From Trichoderma breve (taxonomy: Eukaryota > Ascomycota > Sordariomycetes > Hypocreales > Hypocreaceae): a DNA stretch of 64,000 nt. The notes under the pieces were generated by a model that worked only from the letters and a program-made list of their open reading frames with translations, was not told the origin of the DNA and did no database searches. The position numbers and the translations under genes are program-made. Below, piece after piece: positions 57,376-64,000 of the stretch (the stretch's first letter is position 1; each line of letters starts with the position of its first letter). The DNA lies in contig NW_026611593.1 in assembly GCF_028502605.1 (NCBI RefSeq), positions 310,001 to 374,000 on the forward strand, read 5' to 3'.

Positions 57376-58148
57376 GGTTGGTGAGTTTTAGAAGTCTCGT
57401 GTTGTGCTTAACGAGTATAGAAGCCAGGAGAGTACAGAGCAAAAAGCAAATAAATTGAGACTTTTGTTCAATTGGGGATATGGGAAACGTGAGATATTGT
57501 CGTCTTGGAGTTATTCAACTCTTTCTGTATGTCGAAATGAGGCGTAGGTCCGCGACGGCTGGCTTTTGTGGCTCAAGAGCAACATTTGGATCAAGGTCCC
57601 ACTCCCAAATTGTCTTGATATCGAGTGACGCAACAGCGATGTGTCTCATTATCCTTTGTCGAAGCTAAAAACAACATATTAAAACCTGGACAAGATGGTC
57701 TAAGGAGTCGCATAACTTTTCTCACTCCCCCCCTGTCATTTTGGTGGCGCCCATGACGTGCCAGCTTTATGATCACACACATTCCAAAACCTGGGAAAAG
57801 ACGGCTGTCATCTGTGGAAAAGTCCCCAAGACTCACGCCATGGGCGTCAAATTCATGCTTGGTGAAGTCATCGGATGGGCTTATCCCGGAAACTGTGATT
57901 AGGATGGAGCTTCTAGCCCCCCCCACAGTTACGCCGCGGGATCTCGATCGCCTCATGCAAGGCCCCTCTCATGGGGGATATGGGGTCATATGGAAACAAG
58001 CATATACCAAGTATACCAAACATGGGAGACGAAACTCACACGGTCTGTCCATAATAAAACGTCATTCTACGGGAGTCTCCCCCCGTGAGCCCCCCGGGGG
58101 ATATTGTTTGTTTCATGCTAAAGCTACAGTACAAGGCCGACTACAACA
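57376..58148. promoter_or_regulatory. Divergent promoter region, Gln-rich gene / 205-aa gene
   Basis: 773 bp between two divergent starts. The right half is rich in C/G runs (near 57725, 57918, 58078-58100) and includes a CCCCT stress-element-like pentamer at 57963-57967, too short to be significant alone. The open frame 57769-58266 has no family character. Confidence 0.45.
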
Positions 58149-58835
58149 ATGGTCATTGGGCTTCTTGCCATCACGGCGATTCCCACCGTCACGGGTGTGG
58201 GCCAAGCCATCAGCGCTCAGAAAAAGGCCAACGCAGCCAACAAGGAAAAGGAAAAGTTTCGCCTGACGGCAGTTGTCGAGGAAGGAGACGAAGAGGAAGA
58301 CTACGAGACGGATTTCTGTGTGCTGAAAGATGGAAAGGTAGGGCCAAACACAGACAGGTTTCCTTCCCTTTAGCGGCTGACTGACGGCATGGCTGACGGA
58401 TACCAGTTGAATGTCAATATCCCGCTGGACACCGAGTTCCCTGGGTACGCCTTTTGCGGCTACTACTTCACGTACCCCAGCGAGGAGAAGCACCTGGGGT
58501 TAGTAACCACCATCTCTGACGATCCGCCGATGCTCAACTGGATGTACATCAACAAGGACACGCACGCGGTGGAGTATGGCGGACGCAAAGATACCCTTGG
58601 TCACGTCATCGGGCCCTGGGGATGGAGCGAGGACGAGTCCTTCTTGACCGTGCAAGGAAAAGACGAGTGCTTTGTGGCGAAGCTGGAGCGAGACGACAAC
58701 GGGAGATCACGGTGGGTGGTGTACTGGGATCCGGATAGCGAGATACTAGCCACGAGTGAGGTGGAGGAGTGCAAGCCGCTGAGGCTGAGGAGGAGGATGT
58801 TGCTGGGCATGGACAGCAAGTATGTGAGAGACTAG
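58149..58835 (+). CDS. Conserved fungal protein of unknown function (N-terminal membrane segment)
   Basis: Two exons (58149-58337, 58407-58835) give 205 aa. Residues 1-21 (VIGLLAITAIPTVTGVGQAI) are hydrophobic and probably a membrane anchor or signal, followed by a Lys-rich helix (KKANAANKEKEK). The globular part has well-conserved blocks CVLKDGK|LNVNIP, GYAFCGYYFTYPSEEKHLGLV, ISDDPPMLNWMYI, EYGGRKDTLGHVIGPWGWSEDE and RWVVYWD. I recognise these as a widespread filamentous-fungal family without a known function. The intron joins LKDGK|LNVNI; reading past it gives a stop after VGPNTDRFPSL. Its place among LEA-like and Gln-rich genes suggests a shared stress or cell-end role (inference). Confidence 0.82.
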
Positions 58836-59490
58836 GAAAAGTAGGACCAAATGAATGACTAAAAAAAAAGTGTGAAAAAAAAAAGTAAAAAGCCGGAGCG
58901 TGTTCCTTGATGGCATAATGTGTGGACAGGGGTTTTGGTTGCTTCATCTCGATGAGGTGGCTGCTGAGTGAACAAGCGTCGGGGCCGTCGTCTCGGGAAA
59001 AACGGCCGAGAGTCCCATAATATTTAGCAGGATGCTAATCCATGTCTGTACATATGGGAAGGGTCATGCAGGAGGGACTCAACCACGAGCGATTGCCTCA
59101 TGATGACTTCATAGGGGTAATGTAGAGGTGAGGCGTGTGTAAATGAAAACAAATTAAGAAAGGAATGGATATGATGGATGAGAATCAGGGTTGAAGAGGG
59201 AAAACTGGGCGAGGCTGACGATCGGGGGTGTGGAGATTCGATGGGTATATCATTATGATGCTCCGGGGGATTGGATGGTGGGATGCTTGGATAGAGTAAG
59301 AAGGGCAAATAGCAAAAAGAAAAAAGCTGCTCATACTTGCCGATAACTTATCTTTTCTATTTACTTTCAAGTGCTTCTTTTTCTCTTTCAACTCAAAACG
59401 AATCTCAACCATCTCATTGTATCTCATCTCACTCTCACCCGATTCTCATTGAGGATATAGCCATCAACACCACCAACAACCACAGCAAAC
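58836..59490. other. Intergenic region
   Basis: 655 bp with A-tracts near 58860-58885 and no gene; it contains the promoter of the 127-aa gene. Confidence 0.5.
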
Positions 59491-59874
59491 ATGTCAAGTC
59501 AATCGATGGAAAAGGAGCGCACCGACTCGGCAGAGGAGTACGGCTCCGACTCTGCCCCCGAATCAGTGCCTCCCCGCCGCGAGCGAAGGCAAATGCAAAG
59601 GACACAGCGTCGCCCACAGCAGCAGCAGAGAAACGGACCTCTGGACCAGCTGCCCGTTGGCGGCGAGCTGGGACAGGTCGGGCAGACGGCAGGCGGAGTG
59701 CTGGGAGGCGTGACGAACACGCTGGGAGGCGTGACGAACAATGCCGTCGACAACCAGAAGCAGGACGACGGCGGGAAGAGCGACACGCTGAGGTTGCGGC
59801 TGGACCTGAACTTGGATATTGAGATCCAGCTCAAGGCCAAGATTCACGGTGATTTGGAGCTGGCGTTGCTGTAA
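59491..59874 (+). CDS. Small disordered protein with C-terminal LDLNLDI/HGDL signature
   Basis: Single-exon gene of 127 aa. The N-terminal 50 residues are Arg/Gln/Ser-rich (RRERRQMQRTQRRPQQQQR). The middle holds a short duplication, GGVLGGVTNTLGGVTNN, coded by an imperfect 27-bp direct repeat near 59697-59750. The C-terminal 28 residues contain LRLRLDLNLDI, LKAKIHGDL and LALL. This matches the C-terminus of the protein at 56585-57375 at almost every position, while the rest of the two proteins is unrelated apart from Gln richness. The two genes look like relatives in which only the C-terminal segment is constrained. Its alternating polar/hydrophobic pattern suggests an amphipathic beta-strand or assembly tag. 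Function unknown. Confidence 0.82.
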   Translation: MSSQSMEKERTDSAEEYGSDSAPESVPPRRERRQMQRTQRRPQQQQRNGPLDQLPVGGELGQVGQTAGGVLGGVTNTLGGVTNNAVDNQKQDDGGKSDTLRLRLDLNLDIEIQLKAKIHGDLELALL

Positions 59875-61250
59875 GTCAAAACTATCTCCCCCTTTTCTTT
59901 TCTGTCTCTTCTCCCTTTCCCATTCCCTAGCCCAGCCAACTGTCCCATCATCTACATCCGTCCCCCTGGGTATCACATTTTCTTACAAATGCGGCACCCG
60001 CATCTCTTCAGGACTGGCTAGTTATGAGGCTTAAAAAATTATGACCACCAGAGAAAAATAAAAATACTGGACGAATCGGCTAATGACGTTGCGCTCTTGT
60101 TCACATCACCAGGAACTGAGAAGACAACGAATCACCTTTCAACAATTACCGGGCTGGGCGCTTTGTTGCCTATAGCGAGAGCCCTGATCGCTCCCGACGT
60201 CTTACGACCTTGAATTTTGGTGGATGATATTTTTTACATCCTTACGTTACTTTTTTTGTTTTAATCTGTTACAGAAGCCTCTTGTGTTTTTTCCTTTGTA
60301 TTTTTTTTTTTTGGGAGGGTCGGGGATGAGATCCGCAGGGGTCATGAGAATGGATGAGGCTTATTTGGATTTAGTGTGTGGGAGTGAACCAATTATAACA
60401 CGGGAGGATGAATGTTGCCCTGTTTTTACGGTGGACTATTACGATTGTCTCACGTATGTATTGTCGCATAAAGAATGGAGATGCGAGCAGAGCCTCTGCT
60501 CCAGATCTTCTTGGTTTAATACTATACAGTACATGATTCTACAAATGCTCAAGGTTTCTACCTATTTTGATGATGAAGAGGTTACGATAAGTCCAGCCAC
60601 ATGCAACGCGTCAGCCACAGTGTCGCGAGCTACAGTTTCACAACATGAGTTCATCGAAACGTGACACTGATCAAGCCACACTTTGGCGCCACATTCCATT
60701 GTCTCGGAGAATGGCTGTCATGTGGCTGTGGACTTTGTCGATATTCGGGAGTTGTTGCCGGAAACTAAACAGCTGAGGCGGAATAAAAGGTCCATAAGCT
60801 TGACTGAGGCTGCAGAAACAAGTATCATTCCAAAGTTCCTGCAGCTGGGAATTAATTAAGCAACGTGGAGCAATTCTGCACATAAAGTTGGAAATTCATG
60901 GCACATGCATGGACACCATACGCAATTCGTGGAGAAACCCCTGTAAGTGTATAACGTAGGCCCGTCTTATTACGGGGAGGGATCGGCATGCGGGATGATG
61001 TACGGCCATGTCATCATCCACAAGGCAAGTGTGTGTGTGTTTCGCACATGATGACGGCATTTGCTCTTTATTTCTGACAGTGGTGAGTGTGGAATAGATT
61101 CAGCTGCTGAAGCCTGGTGCTTGTATCTAGAAGCGGCATTACATCAATGTTGAGCTTGGCTCTTTGTTAACGTGCTTGTCAACGCGAAATCTTCACTGTC
61201 ATACCTAAATCCTCTTTGCACGACTTACTGCTTTTGCTATTTCTATCCTG
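59875..61250. other. Gene-free intergenic region
   Basis: About 1.4 kb with a T-tract near 60301-60312 and (GT)n near 61030-61040. An open frame at 60224-60664 has no family character. Holds the promoter of the DUF3659-type gene. Confidence 0.5.
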
Positions 61251-61955
61251 ATGCCACATATGCAGTCACCCCCCAAGAGCCCGCAGTTGTCGTCGTGCGA
61301 CAGAGATCGACAGGAACGACGACCGTCGTCTAGCCACAGACTCGTCATGCTACCTCGACCAGAAGACAAAAAAGAAGAGTCGCACAATAGCAGTAGCAGT
61401 AGCAGTAACAACGCCAAACCTAAAAACCCGGACATCAAAATCCCGAGGATCCAGCCCATTGAGCAGGACGAGCCGCTGGCGTCCCGCGCCCAGGGCCTGG
61501 TGGGCAAGTTTGTCGACGAATTCGGCAACATTCTCGACTGGGATGGCACCGTGCTGGGGTCCGCGGAAGGCGATCTGCCCTCCATGGTGGGACGGCCAGT
61601 GTCTGAGTCCGGCGAGATCCTAGACAACACCGGGGAGGTGGTGGGTTATGTGTCAGAGAACCACACGAGGCCGAAGCTGAGCGACCTGGAGGGCGGGTTG
61701 AAGATTGACGGGGCCGGCAACATTTACAACAAGAATGGCGACATTGTTGGCAAGATGAATCAGCCTTCTACGGGGGAGGGAGAGACTTCTGGACAACAAG
61801 ATGCGGGCCAGGGCAAGTCGTCGTCACAGGATGCGGGAGGAAAGGCGAATGCTGCAACACCAAGTCCATCAGAGGTGTATCTGGATGTCAAATCAACACA
61901 CGACGGCATCCAGCTCATTATCAAGATACCCACCATTTTCAAAAACGAAAAATGA
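61251..61955 (+). CDS. DUF3659/LEA-like repeat protein
   Basis: Single-exon gene of 234 aa. An Arg/Ser-rich N-terminus with a SSSSSSNN run precedes three repeats of the DUF3659 type: GKFVDEFGNILDWDGTVLG, GRPVSESGEILDNTGEVVG and LKIDGAGNIYNKNGDIVG. Each has the pattern V-x-x-x-G-(N/E)-I-(L/Y)-(D/N)-x-x-G-x-(V/I)-(L/V)-G. A Gln/Gly/Ser-rich linker leads to a distinct C-terminal block, EVYLDVKSTHDGIQLIIKI, which I believe is conserved in fungal relatives. Such proteins are often annotated LEA-domain and linked by inference to desiccation or stress. Alternative starts at 61260 and 61347 exist. The same repeat type opens the next gene. Confidence 0.8.
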   Translation: MPHMQSPPKSPQLSSCDRDRQERRPSSSHRLVMLPRPEDKKEESHNSSSSSSNNAKPKNPDIKIPRIQPIEQDEPLASRAQGLVGKFVDEFGNILDWDGTVLGSAEGDLPSMVGRPVSESGEILDNTGEVVGYVSENHTRPKLSDLEGGLKIDGAGNIYNKNGDIVGKMNQPSTGEGETSGQQDAGQGKSSSQDAGGKANAATPSPSEVYLDVKSTHDGIQLIIKIPTIFKNEK

Positions 61956-62957
61956 AAACTTCACTTAGATAGCTGGTTTTGGTATACCAAGGGTCGTGGG
62001 TAGGGACAATCTAGGCGTTGGTTGGCGTTGTCTGCTGTCAATCTGGCGATAGCATCATCTCACAATGCTACGTTACTATGCAAGATACTATTAGAGGCTA
62101 TTAATGAGTAATTTCACATGGTTCTCAGATCCTCACAAACTTCAAAGCTTGTGATTTACAGCCCATTCGTCATAACCATCCCTCAGCCACCAATCTTCAA
62201 CTATTCATCTCACAGTACAACAACTAATCAAGGGGTGCATGATTTCACCGCCACACTTCTTCTATCCAGACTCCCCATAGAAACCTGTTTGAACGTGAGG
62301 AACCCAACGCCACATGATAAATGAATACGACACCCATACAGCTAGGCTGTGGCGAGTGTGGCTTGCCCACGATGACAAGGTCGCCTCTCGGTCTCTCTCT
62401 GGAGAGGACATCCCTGCCTCGGGCCCACGCTACTATGAGCTCCAAGGAGCTTCTCGTCCTGTGCGGGAGCTCGAGAGACAGCTGGTGGCTTTGTCTGATA
62501 TCATGGTGATATGATATCCCCTTACTAAACGTGTTCAAACATGCTCCTTTGTTCAGCCACGGTGCTTTTCATCGGGGATTATCCATGTTGGAAAGACGTA
62601 ATTGGGGTTCCCGTGTGCGTCATGCCGCGTTGAATATATTGCGTTGGATGGGGCATTCATCGAATCGAGATCATAGATTGTTGCTGTGACGCTGTCAAAG
62701 AATGGGAGATGTTGCCATGGCAGTCAAGAATGTGTTTGTGAGCTTGCTGGAAATGTATGATGAAAGGCCGCAACTTTATTTTCCCGTCAGCTTTCATGTG
62801 AATATATGTATATATATATGTCCATGTGATAAGAAAGAGTAAATATCCAATTGAGCTAATTGCAAACTACAAACTATATCCTCTTTTCACATGTGAACTC
62901 TATTCAATCGCAAAACACCAATTTAACCATTTTGTGAATCTGAGTGTTGAATCCAAA
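61956..62957. other. Gene-free intergenic region
   Basis: 1.0 kb, AT-rich toward the right with an (AT)n-like run near 62804-62820. Contains the promoter of the following gene. No gene supported; the minus-strand frame at 62245-62538 is composition-driven. Confidence 0.5.
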
Positions 62958-64000
62958 ATGCCGTTCCCAAAGCCAGTCGCTGTTCAGGGAGGTTGGCAGG
63001 TCAAGGAGAGCCCTCGTCAGGAGCAGGATAACCCAGGTTGGTTACAATAACACCTTTATTGGCTTACTGTCATTTTGCAACTATATGTCTAACAAGCTTC
63101 ACAAATAGTTGACATGCGATCTGTCCCTCGGTCTGCCGCTGGCGTCGTGACCGACTCGGGAGATATCCTGGACCGGTCTGGAAAGTCCATCGGAAAACTT
63201 ACCGAGTCAGGAGACCCTGGCCAGCTCGTGGGGAACGCAGTCACAGCTTCGGGAGATATCCTAGATTCATCAGGAAATGTTCTCGCCAAAGCTACCCTCA
63301 ACGAGGAGGAGGGTGGCGAGTACACAACCGAACCTACTGAGAAGGATCAGAAGGATCAGAAGGACCAGAAGGACGACAAAGGCTGGGACCTGATGGGAAA
63401 GGGCAAGTCGGCCTATCAGACAGCCAGCAACCTCCAAAAGCCCGTCTCTCAAGGAATGGACCTGGTTAGTAGGATGCAGAAGCCCAGCGAGGATGGCCAG
63501 AGCTCACCCACTGATTCCTCGATCCAGATGAGTCAAGGCGACAACAAGCAGCCACAAGAGGAGCTGGAGGGACAAGAGAAGACACTCGAAAAGGCTCCCG
63601 GGAAGGAAGGTGAAGAGCCCATCTCAATGGAAGATAAATCGGATGAGGCCAGAGAAGAGATGGGCAAGGGCTTAGGCAAGGATGCGGATGCCGAAGCAGA
63701 CAAGCTTCAGGAGGAAGCTCCCAAGCCAATGGAAGACGAAGGACTTGGCAAAGAGACCGCTGGCGACTTGCAAGAGAAGCCTGATGAAACCTCCGCCACC
63801 TTCAAAGAGGGTGAAGCTCTTGAGGAAGGCAGAGAACTTGCCAAAGACGAGGCGGAGGAAGGAGAAGGACTTGCCAAAGACAAGGCGGAGGAAGGAGAAG
63901 AAAAAATTGACTTCTCAGAGCTCAAGGGAACCAAGGTCAACAAAGCCGGCAACCTCGTCAACAAGCAGGGCGACATCATCGGGCGTCTGGTTGAAGGCGA
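62958..64000 (+). CDS. LEA/DUF3659-like repeat protein, 5' part (runs off the window)
   Basis: Two exons are visible: 62958-63036 and 63109 to beyond 64000. This gives 26 codons, a spliced Val, and about 296 further codons without a stop. After MPFPKPVAVQGGW, two DUF3659-type repeats follow (GVVTDSGDILDRSGKSIG; GNAVTASGDILDSSGNVLA). Next is a KDQKDQKDQK tandem, then a long Glu/Lys/Asp/Gly-rich segment with EEGEGLAKDKAEEGE-type repeats, as in LEA proteins. A third repeat, LKGTKVNKAGNLVNKQGDIIG, begins at the right edge. Fungal relatives are often very long, so much may be missing. It closely resembles the third repeat of the 61251 gene. Role in dehydration or septal sealing is inference. Confidence 0.82.

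Noticed and set aside
57769..58266. 165-codon frame overlapping the start of the 205-aa gene
   Set aside because: It is in a different frame from the conserved family blocks and has no likeness to known proteins.
57376..62957. STRE-like CCCCT/AGGGG pentamers upstream of the clustered genes (57963, 58928, 59113, 60337, 60948, 62231)
   Set aside because: A pentamer on either strand is expected about every 500 bp, so the number seen is not evidence of stress control.
1..64000. CRISPR arrays, rRNA operons, bacterial-type operons or phage genes
   Set aside because: The direct repeats seen are only microsatellites and one duplication; all genes are eukaryotic in structure.

Overview
The window is nuclear DNA from a filamentous ascomycete. 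Introns are short (about 55-210 bp) with GTNNGT donors, and intergenic regions are long and rich in pyrimidine or poly-A/T tracts. The family set is typical of Sordariomycetes: NatB auxiliary subunit, Hel2, Ire1, a UAF30-type SWIB protein, a delta-12 desaturase and LEA/DUF3659-like proteins. A Hypocreales (Trichoderma-like) origin fits best, but this is a judgement from protein character, not from a search. I found 21 protein-coding genes (one runs off the right edge) and no convincing rRNA, tRNA or CRISPR.

Layout. 1-1041 is AT-rich and gene-free, with a perfect 35-bp tandem duplication. 1042-2514 (-) is a multi-pass membrane protein of unknown function, divergent from an eight-exon NatB auxiliary subunit (Naa25/Mdm20, 3260-6700). 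Next come a 2EXR/F-box-like protein (6950-7930), a GT31-type type II glycosyltransferase (9068-10585) and a membrane-anchored DUF3445 protein (11478-12976). A DEK_C + SWIB protein (14411-15593) contains a GC-AG intron.

17-31 kb holds protein-homeostasis genes: the Hel2/ZNF598 ribosome-quality-control E3 (17258-19827) converges on the unfolded-protein sensor Ire1 (20351-24115, -), and eIF3b (25682-28084, -) is divergent from CCT2 (28585-30433) across a 500-bp shared promoter with a CACGTG site. A serine/acid-rich protein (30870-31886), a TBC-domain protein lacking both canonical catalytic fingers (34044-36284) and an apparently domesticated Tc1-type transposase (37189-38301) follow.

42-48.5 kb holds three genes suited to fatty-acid or lipid modification: a delta-12 desaturase (42166-43668), a membrane-anchored SAM methyltransferase (44881-45994, -) and, divergent from it, an FAD amine-oxidase-fold protein (46855-48410). 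Two Golgi-type glycosyltransferases follow: a GT32 IPC mannosyltransferase (51654-52739, -) and a GT64 protein (55124-56264).

The right end, 56.6-64 kb, is the most unusual part: five neighbouring genes for mostly low-complexity proteins. Two share a nearly identical C-terminal signature (56585-57375 - and 59491-59874 +), two carry DUF3659/LEA-like GN-I-L-D repeats (61251-61955 and 62958->64000), and one belongs to a fungal family of unknown function (58149-58835). I treat this as a candidate uncharacterised gene cluster, possibly concerned with stress, dormancy or septal plugging.
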